NCBI GenBank assembly: GCA_040772085.1
Contig: JAXGYU010000001.1
Span: 1-64,000 of the forward strand
DNA: 64,000 nt
Origin: JAXGMV01 sp040772085
GTDB taxonomy: Bacteria; Chloroflexota; Anaerolineae; Anaerolineales; Anaerolineaceae
Reading direction: 5' to 3'
A program made the position numbers and the translations under genes. Below are positions 15,977-24,154 of this stretch, piece by piece (positions within the stretch are counted from its first letter, which is position 1; each line of letters opens with the position of its first letter). The notes under the pieces are model-generated. The model saw only the letters and a program-made list of their open reading frames with translations. It ran no database searches and had not been told where the DNA came from.

Positions 15977-17248
15977 TCAACTCTTGCCTAATTTCAGCAC
16001 GGTAAAACCTGCCTGCTGCCATTCCTCTTCCTGCCAGGCGTTGACAGCGTCAAGGATTAGCCGGCAGTTTGTCATAGCGCTGATGTCTCGCGGCTTGAGT
16101 TCGCGGAAGGCTTTGTGATTGACAAGCAGCAGGATCAGATCTGCACCGGCGATGGCGTCTGCCAGGCTATGGTTCGAAATGTTGAGATGCTTGCCCTCAT
16201 TCAGGTAGGGTTCGTGCGCTTTCACTTTCGCGCCGGCGGCTGTCAGTGCCTCAAGCACGGTCACGGCAGGGCTCTCACGGAAGTCATCCACGTCAGCCTT
16301 GAAACTCAGGCCCAGCACGCCGATCGATTTCCCACGCAGGTCGCCACCCAGCGCGCGCTGTGCCAAGGACAGCACAAAAGCCGGCTGACTGTCATTCACT
16401 TCGCGTGCTGCCTTGATCAGGGTCGTCAGATCTGGCGCTTTTTCGACAAAAAACCACGGGTCGACACTGATACAGTGCCCGCCGACGCCCGTGCCGGGGT
16501 TAAGGATGCGCACCCGCGGGTGCTTGTTGGCAATCGCGATCGCCTCCCAGATATTGATTCCGAACCGATCAGCCAGGCGTGAGAACTCATTGGCAATGGC
16601 GATATTAATATCGCGGTAGGTGTTCTCCATCAGTTTGACCATCTCCGCGGTCGTGGCGTCGGTGATGAAGATTTCGCCTTTGACGAAGCGGCTGTAAAGC
16701 GCTTTGCCGAATTCCGCGGCTTGCGGTGTGGTTCCGCCGATCACGCGCGCGTTCTCAACCAGTTCCTTCATGATCTGACCCGGCAGCACGCGTTCAGGGC
16801 TGTAGCAGAGATGAAAATCGCTGCCCGCGCGCAGACCGCTTTGTTCAAGCACCGGCTGCACCAGATCGATCGTCGTGCGGGGCGGCGAGGTCGACTCGAG
16901 GATGACCAGGTTGCCGGCGCGCAGGTGCGGCACGATGGATTCCGCCGCGGCGAGGACATAGCTCATGTCAGCGCGTTTGTCCTCGAGGAAAGGCGTTGGC
17001 ACCGCGATGATGAAGGCGTCAGCCGGTTCGGCCTCAAGCCTGACCCTCAGCTTTCCGGACACGACCGCGGAATGAACGACTTCATCGAGACCCGGTTCAA
17101 AAATATGAACTTTCCCCTGCGACAGGGTAGCGATGATCTCAGGATTGCGGTCAACACCTACGACTTCTATGCCGCTGTTTGCCAGGGTGCTGGCGGTTGG
17201 CAGTCCGATGTAACCCAGCCCGATCACACAAACTTTTTTGAAGTCCAT
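15977..17248 (-). CDS. wecC: UDP-N-acetyl-D-mannosamine dehydrogenase
   Basis: This 423-residue NAD-dependent dehydrogenase oxidises UDP-ManNAc to UDP-ManNAcA by two two-electron steps. The Rossmann loop GLGYIGLPTA is at residues 10-19, and the catalytic Cys lies in GTGVGGHCISVDPW near 250. The C-terminal domain carries GLSFKADVDDFRES. It is the first gene of the operon with wecB next, which favours ManNAc over glucose as substrate. It is divergent from the receiver/transposase-fusion gene. Confidence 0.92.
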   Translation of the reverse strand: MDFKKVCVIGLGYIGLPTASTLANSGIEVVGVDRNPEIIATLSQGKVHIFEPGLDEVVHSAVVSGKLRVRLEAEPADAFIIAVPTPFLEDKRADMSYVLAAAESIVPHLRAGNLVILESTSPPRTTIDLVQPVLEQSGLRAGSDFHLCYSPERVLPGQIMKELVENARVIGGTTPQAAEFGKALYSRFVKGEIFITDATTAEMVKLMENTYRDINIAIANEFSRLADRFGINIWEAIAIANKHPRVRILNPGTGVGGHCISVDPWFFVEKAPDLTTLIKAAREVNDSQPAFVLSLAQRALGGDLRGKSIGVLGLSFKADVDDFRESPAVTVLEALTAAGAKVKAHEPYLNEGKHLNISNHSLADAIAGADLILLLVNHKAFRELKPRDISAMTNCRLILDAVNAWQEEEWQQAGFTVLKLGKS

Positions 17249-17370
17249 TCACGGCCCTCGTTGCTTCATTGGGTATGGTTCGATTCTCGCCGCTAATTAT
17301 GCCATATTTATGATTTCTTCCGGTATGGCAGATACTTGCCCGCAGTTTCCTGCCGTGATAAACTGAACAA

Positions 17371-19095
17371 ATGCAAACATCTTTGCTGATTTATTCCCCT
17401 GATAGCCTGCTTTCATCAGAGATTATCGCTGAACTGGAGCGCGATTTTCATTGCCTGACGCGGCAGGTGGGGAGCCTGGATGAGCTTTACCTGCACCTCA
17501 GCAGCAAGGGTCAGCAGTTGATCGTGCTGGATGACTCTGCCAATCTGCTGGGGTTCAATGACTATGTCGCCGAAGAGCTTTCACACGATTCCGATGTGCG
17601 CGTGATCGCGCTGCGTGCTGAAGAGAAGGCGCTGCCAACAGCGATCAATGCCATGGCGGATGACGTGCTGGTCAAGCCGGTGGACGAGTCTGCGCTTGTG
17701 AATGCGATCAAGGGCTTGCTGGACGACCTGAACCCCGCTCCGGCCGCGGATGAATCACACGATGTTGTAGAAGAGCCAGTCACAGTTGACTCGGCGTCTG
17801 AAGCAGAGGCTGCGCCGGATGAAGCTCCGGCGGCCTGGGTCACCGATGCCGCGCTCGGCCAGCATTACCTCGATCTATTCTTCACCGAAGTGGAAGCCTA
17901 TAGCGCCTTCATTTATCATGACGGCGCTGCCTGGGCAGACATCGGCAAGGTGGAACAGGCTGACCTGCAAAACCTGTTGCTGCTGATTGCCGGCAACTGG
18001 AACGCCCAGAATAATTACGACCTGGTCAAATACATCAAACTGAGCAACTCGAGCAGGCAGTTCTGCCTGTATGTTACCCACATCCATGAAGATTATCTGC
18101 TGGCGACGATCTTTGACGCCTTTATGACCATGTCACAAATGCGGTCACAGGCGGCACAGTTGACGCGCCGGCTGGAAGTGGTGCTCTTCAAGGAGCACCA
18201 GTCACAGGCGCCTGTCCGCCAAGCGCCGGCGCCAGCCCCCGACGATGCCAGCACGGAAGCGCTGCCGACCCTCGACAGCGTCCTGAGCGGGGATGAAAGC
18301 CCTTCACGGCTGCACGCGGCACCCGTCACTTCCTCCTGGTCGAGCAGTGAGGAACCTGAGCCGCAACCGGTATCGGAAGTCACAGGCGTTGAACAGCTTG
18401 CGTGGCTGACACCGCTGCTGCGCGACGCGCAGGCCCAGCAGCAAAAGCAAGTCGAGTGGCAGAAGGCGATCAGACGGCAAAAAGAAGCCGAGGAACTACA
18501 GAAGAAAAAACTTGCCGCGCAGGCAGCTGTCGAGCAAGCCAATGCCGAGAAGACCCTCCCGCCGTTCGGCCGCCCCAAGGGCTTCAGGCTGCCCTGGGAG
18601 GCTGGCGGAGCGCCAGCGAATGCTGAGAGCGAGGTCAACGCGGATTTCATCCCCGGCGATAACCTCTCGCCGCAAGTGCTCGGCACTATCCCGCGCCGCG
18701 GCGGCTTGAGCCAGGAAGTAGCCTACACCTTCGTGCTGGTGCCAAAGAGCGGCTTGAGTCTGATGGGGGAGATTGCTGATAAATTGCAGGATTACCTGCG
18801 CACCATCTGTCAGGCTTATACCTGGGATCTCAAGGAATCAAAAATTCAGGCGGACTGCCTGCTCTGGAGCGTCGTCACATTGACTGAGGTCTCACAGGGG
18901 AAAATAGTTCGCATTATCCGCGAATACACATCCAGCAGACTGCAGGACGAGATGCCGGAATTGCAGACCAGCAAAGGCGTCGAAGATCTGTGGATGCCCG
19001 GTTATCTGGCAGCCAAAGGGATCAATACCATCCCGAAAGCGCTGATCGACAACTTCATCAAACAGTCGAATGAGCGGCGCCAGTCGAGAGCCTGA
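17371..19095 (+). CDS. Pseudo-receiver, roadblock-like and inactive IS200 TnpA-like fusion
   Basis: I do not recognise a described family for this 574-residue protein. Residues 1-120 resemble a response-regulator receiver (LIVLDD near 50-56, a Lys-Pro late), but the usual paired acidic residues after strand 1 are missing. Residues about 160-275 resemble a Roadblock/LC7 domain (FIYHDG strand, LLATIFDAF strand, last helix). Residues 276-440 are an acidic, Gln/Lys-rich linker with likely coiled coil at 351-393. Residues 445-570 align by eye to Y1/IS200 transposase TnpA. Both HUH histidines (C496, L498) and the catalytic Tyr (F562) are replaced. polA begins 27 bp downstream, so cotranscription is likely. 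A DNA-binding, non-cutting role is inference. Confidence 0.7.
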   Translation: MQTSLLIYSPDSLLSSEIIAELERDFHCLTRQVGSLDELYLHLSSKGQQLIVLDDSANLLGFNDYVAEELSHDSDVRVIALRAEEKALPTAINAMADDVLVKPVDESALVNAIKGLLDDLNPAPAADESHDVVEEPVTVDSASEAEAAPDEAPAAWVTDAALGQHYLDLFFTEVEAYSAFIYHDGAAWADIGKVEQADLQNLLLLIAGNWNAQNNYDLVKYIKLSNSSRQFCLYVTHIHEDYLLATIFDAFMTMSQMRSQAAQLTRRLEVVLFKEHQSQAPVRQAPAPAPDDASTEALPTLDSVLSGDESPSRLHAAPVTSSWSSSEEPEPQPVSEVTGVEQLAWLTPLLRDAQAQQQKQVEWQKAIRRQKEAEELQKKKLAAQAAVEQANAEKTLPPFGRPKGFRLPWEAGGAPANAESEVNADFIPGDNLSPQVLGTIPRRGGLSQEVAYTFVLVPKSGLSLMGEIADKLQDYLRTICQAYTWDLKESKIQADCLLWSVVTLTEVSQGKIVRIIREYTSSRLQDEMPELQTSKGVEDLWMPGYLAAKGINTIPKALIDNFIKQSNERRQSRA

Positions 19096-19122
19096 AGAAC
19101 CCCAAATCTACGGAGATGATCA

Positions 19123-21897
19123 ATGCCACCAATTCTGTATCTGATTGATGGACATGCCCTGGCATACCGGACATACTTTGCCCTCACATCGGCTGGCGCT
19201 GACCGCTGGCACAATACTGCCGGCGAACCGACTGCCGGCATCTATGGATTTGCCAGCGTATTGATGCGCATCATGGATCAGGACAAACCGGAGTACATGG
19301 CGGTCGCGTTCGACACTGGCAAGACCTTCCGCGATGATATGTTCCCGGATTACAAGGCGACGCGCGAGAAAATGCCTGACGATTTACGCGAGCAGATCAA
19401 TCGCATCCGTGAGATGGTCGACCTCTTCAACTTCCCGCGGCTTGAGGTTGAAGGGTATGAAGCTGATGACGTCATCGGCACCGTCGCCGTGCAGGCGGTC
19501 CAGCAGGGCTTTGGGGTACGCATCTTCACCGGTGACCGCGACCTGCTGCAACTGGTCTCGGATCGCATCCGCGTCAACCTGCCCGGCCGCTCGATCAGCG
19601 ACGCGACCGACTATGACATTGCCGGCGTCCGCGAGTACATGGGCGTCATGCCGGGTCAGATCGTCGATTACAAAGCCCTGGTAGGCGACACCTCCGACAA
19701 TATCCCCGGCGTCAAAGGCATTGGCAACAAGACCGCTATCAATCTGCTGACCACTTACCCGAGCCTGGACGCCATTTATGAGCATATTGATGAAATCTCT
19801 GGCGCGACCAAAACGAAACTGGTGGATGGCAGGGAGATGGCGTACCTGAGCCAGAACCTGGCGCGCATCCGCCTCGACGCGCCGGTCAAACTGGAGCTGG
19901 AGAAAGCGAAAGTTGGCCAGCATAAGACAGGCGAATTGTCGGACTTCTTCAAGCGCATGGAGTTCAAGTCGCTGATCTCCAAGCTCGTCACACTGCCCGG
20001 GGGTGATCAGGTGGCGGAAGTACAACCGTCGCTTTTCGGCACGCCTGTGACAGCGATTGCTGTCCCGGGGCAATACGCGCCGGAATTTGTTACCGTTGAC
20101 AATGAAAAGAAACTGGCTGAGATGGTCGTCGCGCTGAAAAAGGCCGGCACGATTGCCTTTGATACCGAAACGACCTCGATTGACCCGCTGGCGGGGGAGC
20201 TGGTAGGCATTTCGCTGGCAGTCGAAGAGGGTAGAGCCTGGTACATACCGGTCGGACACAACACCGGCGAGCCGCAGCTTGACATCGAGACCGTGGTTGA
20301 CGCGATGAAACCGATTTTTGGCGACGCCTCCAAAGCGCTGGTCGGGCACAACCTGAAGTATGATGCGCAGATGCTGGGCAATTACGGCTTCCACTGCGCT
20401 AATCTGGCGTTCGATACCATGATCGCTGAATGGCTGATCGACCCGGCGTCGCGCTCCATGGGCTTGAAGGATATGGCGGAGCGCTACCTCAACATCGAGA
20501 TGACCCACATCGAAGCGCTGATCGGCAAGGGCAAGAATCAGCTCAGCATGGCGGATGTGCCGGTCGAAAAGGTTGCTCCCTATGCCGCCGCTGACGCTGA
20601 AGTGACGTTCAAGCTCATGCCGCTGCTGGCCGAAAAAGTCGAAGCGCAGAATGAGATGCAGCTCTTCAGGGAGATTGAAATGCCGCTGGTCTCCGTGCTG
20701 GCGCGCATGGAACGGCTGGGCATCGCTGTGGATGAGCAGGTATTCGCGAAAATGGGCCTTGAGCTCGAGAAGCGTCTGGCTGACCTGGAGCGCGACATCA
20801 TTCGCGCGGTTGGCTATCCCTTCAACATCAACTCGACGCAGCAGTTGTCCAAAGCGCTGTTCAATGACCTCAAGCTGTCGCCGCCTGACAAACGATACAA
20901 GAACGCCAGCGGTCATTACTCGACCGCTGCCGAAGTCCTGGAGATGATTCGCCACGAACATGAGTGTGTCGAATGGCTGCTCGAATACCGCGAGCTGACA
21001 AAACTGAAATCGACCTATATCGACACCTTGCCGCAGCAGATCAGCCCAAAAGACGGGCGCATCCACACCAACTACAACCAGATTGGCTCGGTGACCGGCA
21101 GGCTGGCTTCCACTAACCCCAACCTGCAAAACATTCCCACTCGCACGGAACAGGGCCGGCTGGTGCGCCAGGGCTTTGTCTCCGAGCCGGGCAAAGTGCT
21201 GCTCTCGGTTGACTATTCGCAGATCGAACTGCGGGTGGTTGCATCGATGTCCGGCGACACAGCCATGCTCGAGGCATTCGAAGCCGGGCAGGACATTCAC
21301 GCCGCGACAGCTGCGTTGATCAACGGCATCCCGCTGGAACAGGTCACCAAGGATCAGCGCCGGTCAGCCAAGGCGATTAACTTCGGCATTATCTACGGCA
21401 TGAGCGCCTTCGGGCTGAGCAACAGCACCAGCCTGACGCTGGCAGAAGCCGAAAATTTCGTCAAGGCGTATTACGAGAAGTTTCCGGGCGTCAAAAGCTA
21501 TCTGGACGGTATCCGCAAGCAGGCGGCAGAGCAGGGTTATGTCGAGACCATGCTGGGCAGGAAGCGCTTCTTCCCGAATCTTCAGAAGCAGATCCCCTAC
21601 ATGGTGCGCAGCCGTGAGGAGCGTGAGGCGATCAACGCGCCCATTCAGGGCACCGCGGCAGATATCATCAAGATCAGCATGATCCGCATGCAGGATGCGC
21701 TGGACAAGGCGGGATTGAAGGCCAAGATGGTGCTGCAGGTGCATGACGAATTAATTTTCGAGGTGCCTGGGGACGAAGTCGACAGAACCATCCCGGTGGT
21801 GCGCGAGGTGATGGAAAAAGCCTTCAAATTGCCGATCCCGCTGGAGACGGAAGCGCGGACGGGACTGAATTGGGCGGAGATGACCACCGTCTCATAA
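19123..21897 (+). CDS. polA: DNA polymerase I
   Basis: This 924-residue enzyme fills gaps and removes RNA primers. It has an N-terminal 5'-3' nuclease (about 1-300, with DGHALAYR and GDTSDNIPGVKGIG). A 3'-5' proofreading domain (about 320-510) retains Exo I DTE, Exo II N-x3-D (GHNLKYDAQ) and Exo III Y-x3-D, so it is probably active. The polymerase domain has motif A DYSQIELR, motif B RRSAKAINFGIIYG and motif C VHDELIFE. A Shine-Dalgarno-like GGAG precedes the ATG. It follows the receiver/transposase-fusion gene by 27 bp. Confidence 0.97.
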   Translation: MPPILYLIDGHALAYRTYFALTSAGADRWHNTAGEPTAGIYGFASVLMRIMDQDKPEYMAVAFDTGKTFRDDMFPDYKATREKMPDDLREQINRIREMVDLFNFPRLEVEGYEADDVIGTVAVQAVQQGFGVRIFTGDRDLLQLVSDRIRVNLPGRSISDATDYDIAGVREYMGVMPGQIVDYKALVGDTSDNIPGVKGIGNKTAINLLTTYPSLDAIYEHIDEISGATKTKLVDGREMAYLSQNLARIRLDAPVKLELEKAKVGQHKTGELSDFFKRMEFKSLISKLVTLPGGDQVAEVQPSLFGTPVTAIAVPGQYAPEFVTVDNEKKLAEMVVALKKAGTIAFDTETTSIDPLAGELVGISLAVEEGRAWYIPVGHNTGEPQLDIETVVDAMKPIFGDASKALVGHNLKYDAQMLGNYGFHCANLAFDTMIAEWLIDPASRSMGLKDMAERYLNIEMTHIEALIGKGKNQLSMADVPVEKVAPYAAADAEVTFKLMPLLAEKVEAQNEMQLFREIEMPLVSVLARMERLGIAVDEQVFAKMGLELEKRLADLERDIIRAVGYPFNINSTQQLSKALFNDLKLSPPDKRYKNASGHYSTAAEVLEMIRHEHECVEWLLEYRELTKLKSTYIDTLPQQISPKDGRIHTNYNQIGSVTGRLASTNPNLQNIPTRTEQGRLVRQGFVSEPGKVLLSVDYSQIELRVVASMSGDTAMLEAFEAGQDIHAATAALINGIPLEQVTKDQRRSAKAINFGIIYGMSAFGLSNSTSLTLAEAENFVKAYYEKFPGVKSYLDGIRKQAAEQGYVETMLGRKRFFPNLQKQIPYMVRSREEREAINAPIQGTAADIIKISMIRMQDALDKAGLKAKMVLQVHDELIFEVPGDEVDRTIPVVREVMEKAFKLPIPLETEARTGLNWAEMTTVS

Positions 21898-21941
21898 TGA
21901 CTGCCGTGGGCGGGTAAGCCTGTTTGATGCCATATAACCTT

Positions 21942-21947
21942 TATAAT
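21942..21947 (+). promoter_or_regulatory. -10 element before the ECF sigma gene
   Basis: Perfect TATAAT lies 21 bp before the chosen ATG of the sigma gene (21969). There is no consensus -35, so the promoter may need an activator or be weak. Confidence 0.45.
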
Positions 21948-21968
21948 TAGCGGTTGGTGGGCGAATTT

Positions 21969-22586
21969 ATGGAAATCAAAGAAAACGATCTGATCAGTTC
22001 AGCACAAAAAGGCGATCTGGATTCCTTTAATCGCCTGGTGCTGGCTTATCAGTCGCAGGTTTTCAACGTGGCGCTGCGGATTCTGGGCGACACGAATGCC
22101 GCTGATGATGCCGCGCAGAACGCTTTCATCGCTGCCTACCGCAAAATCACCACCTTCCACGGCGGTTCCTTCCGCTCATGGCTGCTGACGATCGTCACCC
22201 ACCAATGCTATGACGAGCTGCGCGCCCGAAAACGCAAACCGACCGTTTCGCTCGAGCCGGACCTGCCGGAGGATGAGGCCTTCCAGGATTCGTCTGAATG
22301 GCTGGCGGATGACAAGCCGTCGCCAGAACAGATCAGCGTAACCCGTGAGCTGGAGAAGGCCATCCAGCATTGCATCGACAAGCTGCCCGAGGATTTCAAG
22401 ATGATCGCTGTCCTCGTGGATGTCGAAGGTCTGGATTATAAGGACGCCGCGCAAATCGTCAGCATACCGCTCGGAACCATCAAAAGCCGGCTGGCACGGG
22501 CACGACAGCGCTTGCGCGATTGTCTTCATGGCTTTGGGGAACTTCTGCCCGAGGAATTTCGTCATATGGCTGAGGAAACCACATGA
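21969..22586 (+). CDS. ECF-type RNA polymerase sigma factor
   Basis: This 205-residue alternative sigma factor directs transcription in response to envelope or other stress. Region 2 (about 15-85) has the DAADDAAQNAFIAAYRKI helix and FRSWLLTIV; region 4 (about 140-195) has the DYKDAAQIVSIPLGTIKSRLARAR helix-turn-helix. The open frame begins at a TTG (21954), but I choose the ATG at 21969, preceded by GGTGGG. It shares ATGA with the downstream gene, a translationally coupled sigma/anti-sigma arrangement. Confidence 0.92.
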   Translation: MEIKENDLISSAQKGDLDSFNRLVLAYQSQVFNVALRILGDTNAADDAAQNAFIAAYRKITTFHGGSFRSWLLTIVTHQCYDELRARKRKPTVSLEPDLPEDEAFQDSSEWLADDKPSPEQISVTRELEKAIQHCIDKLPEDFKMIAVLVDVEGLDYKDAAQIVSIPLGTIKSRLARARQRLRDCLHGFGELLPEEFRHMAEETT

Positions 22587-23422
22587 AGCCTGAAGCTTTA
22601 AATGACCGTGATTTTGAACTGATATCGGCCATGCTGGATGGGCAACTATCCGGCAGCGAGCTGCAGGCGGCGCAGAAGAAACTTGCCAGCACCCCCGCCT
22701 TGAAGCAAGCCTATGATGAGCTGAAAATTCAGAGCGCCATGCTGCGGCGCCTACCGCGGCATAAGCCGCCGCGTAATTACATATTGAAGGCTGAGGAGGT
22801 GAAAAACCTCAAGCCGGGCTGGCTTAAACGCTTTATGGCGCCCGCGTTGAGCTTCGCTTCCTTGGCGACCATGGTCGTGATCCTGCTGACCTACGCGTTC
22901 CAGACCCAATTGCTGGATATGAATGCTGCCGTGCCGAAAGCAGCGGATGCGACAACCGAAATGATCGTGCCAACCCATGAAGCGTCTATGCTCGCCTATA
23001 TGGTTGAAGAGAAACCGGAACCGCTGATTTTATGGGGCGCGCCCAAGCGCAACTATGGCAGCGGCGGCGCAAGCCTGGCAATGGGTGTGGGGGGTGGCAG
23101 TGATTTGCAGCCGTCCGCGGAGACCGCCAAGGAGTTCACAGCGCCGGCAATGCCGGAGCAACAAGAAGGTAATATCCTCCAGGAGCCTGCCGCGGAGCTT
23201 CAACTAAGTGATAGCCCCACCATCATCTTTGGCATCCCGCCGAAAGAAGAGCAGGGGAAGATCACCTATGTCGAACCTGTTGGTTCTGCTGAACCAACGC
23301 GCGAAGAGCAACAGGAAGAACGCCTGAAGGAATATGACCTGAAAGAGGTCAGGCTTTATCTCGTCGTGCTGATGATCGGCTTTGCGACCGGCGCGTATTA
23401 CATCCGCAAGAAGCTGGCCTGA
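22583..23422 (+). CDS. Anti-sigma factor-like membrane protein
   Basis: This 279-residue protein overlaps the sigma gene by 4 bp, so it is probably its anti-sigma factor. The N-terminal 60 residues (helical, LISAMLDGQLSGSEL) fit a sigma-binding domain but lack the His/Cys zinc motif of ZAS proteins. A first membrane segment is about 88-112. A loop of about 140 residues rich in Gly, Pro and Glu follows, then a second membrane segment at about 254-272 before a basic tail. Two membrane spans would place the loop outside the cell as a sensor. The function is inferred from position. Confidence 0.75.
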   Translation: MKPEALNDRDFELISAMLDGQLSGSELQAAQKKLASTPALKQAYDELKIQSAMLRRLPRHKPPRNYILKAEEVKNLKPGWLKRFMAPALSFASLATMVVILLTYAFQTQLLDMNAAVPKAADATTEMIVPTHEASMLAYMVEEKPEPLILWGAPKRNYGSGGASLAMGVGGGSDLQPSAETAKEFTAPAMPEQQEGNILQEPAAELQLSDSPTIIFGIPPKEEQGKITYVEPVGSAEPTREEQQEERLKEYDLKEVRLYLVVLMIGFATGAYYIRKKLA

Positions 23423-23429
23423 CGCCGCG

Positions 23430-24023
23430 TCAGTCTGTCTTGCCCGGATGATCGGGTGAAGGCAGGCAGATTATTTCCAAAATTTTCAAATCAAAGAAGG
23501 CATGGCTGTAAGCCGGCAGGACGATCAATGCCGTGTCAGCGCCTAGCCCTGTGCCGGCAATCGAGAGCACGGGCTCATCGGTGCGCACCGCGCCGGCATC
23601 GGCAGCCATCAGCGCGATCTCACAGGCTACCTTGTAGCCCTGTCCCAGCAGTTTCAGCGTGGCTGAGATGATCTCGTTTACCTGCCAGGTCTGAAACTTG
23701 ACCCGCACGGCTCGCCCCACGCCGCCAAACGCGTGCTGCGCGGTGATGATCCTGATGCCCGACTCAGTCATCGCGTGTTGATTTTCCGGCGTCATCTCCT
23801 GTGTGTTGGGTTCCTTGAACCCGGCCACATGGCTGACGGCGATCAGTTCGAGGTCAGGGCGCATGGCAGCCGCCTTGACTGGTGTGTCACCCAGCGTGGT
23901 GGCGATGACCGCTTTGCGGACGCCCAGCAATTTGGCACGGTCAAAGGCCAGTTTCAGGGTTAAATCGGTGTTTTGTTTGCCGGCTTTCGGGAAATAGGTG
24001 ATCGTTGTGCTGATCGGGTCCAT
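23430..24023 (-). CDS. Pyruvate kinase alpha/beta-domain-like protein
   Basis: This 197-residue protein matches the stand-alone version of the pyruvate kinase C-terminal alpha/beta domain: N-terminal FPKAGKQNTD, a VIATTLGDT strand, a late VLSIAGTGLGADTA loop. It lacks the kinase barrel, so it is not a pyruvate kinase; its ligand is unknown. It sits alone on the minus strand between the anti-sigma gene and ftsK. Confidence 0.72.
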   Translation of the reverse strand: MDPISTTITYFPKAGKQNTDLTLKLAFDRAKLLGVRKAVIATTLGDTPVKAAAMRPDLELIAVSHVAGFKEPNTQEMTPENQHAMTESGIRIITAQHAFGGVGRAVRVKFQTWQVNEIISATLKLLGQGYKVACEIALMAADAGAVRTDEPVLSIAGTGLGADTALIVLPAYSHAFFDLKILEIICLPSPDHPGKTD

Positions 24024-24104
24024 GGCAGCTCCTTTGAATGTTCTCCTCTTATTATGCGCTTGATTTGCCCGCCTGCCAACCGGATGCTGGCGCTAAATCC
24101 GGCG

Positions 24105-24113
24105 TGCTATAAT
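24105..24113 (+). promoter_or_regulatory. Extended -10 before ftsK
   Basis: TGCTATAAT, an extended -10 with perfect TATAAT at 24108-24113, lies 41 bp before the GTG start. No clear -35 is present, which is normal for an extended -10 promoter. Confidence 0.6.
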
Positions 24114-24154
24114 CAGGCACCGAACTTGCAACCTTAATTTGGAATTGAGGAAAA

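Noticed and set aside
19384..21300. A 638-codon open frame on the minus strand opposite polA
   Set aside because: It is the antisense shadow of a clear DNA polymerase I gene, rich in Arg/His/Gln and without any recognisable domain.
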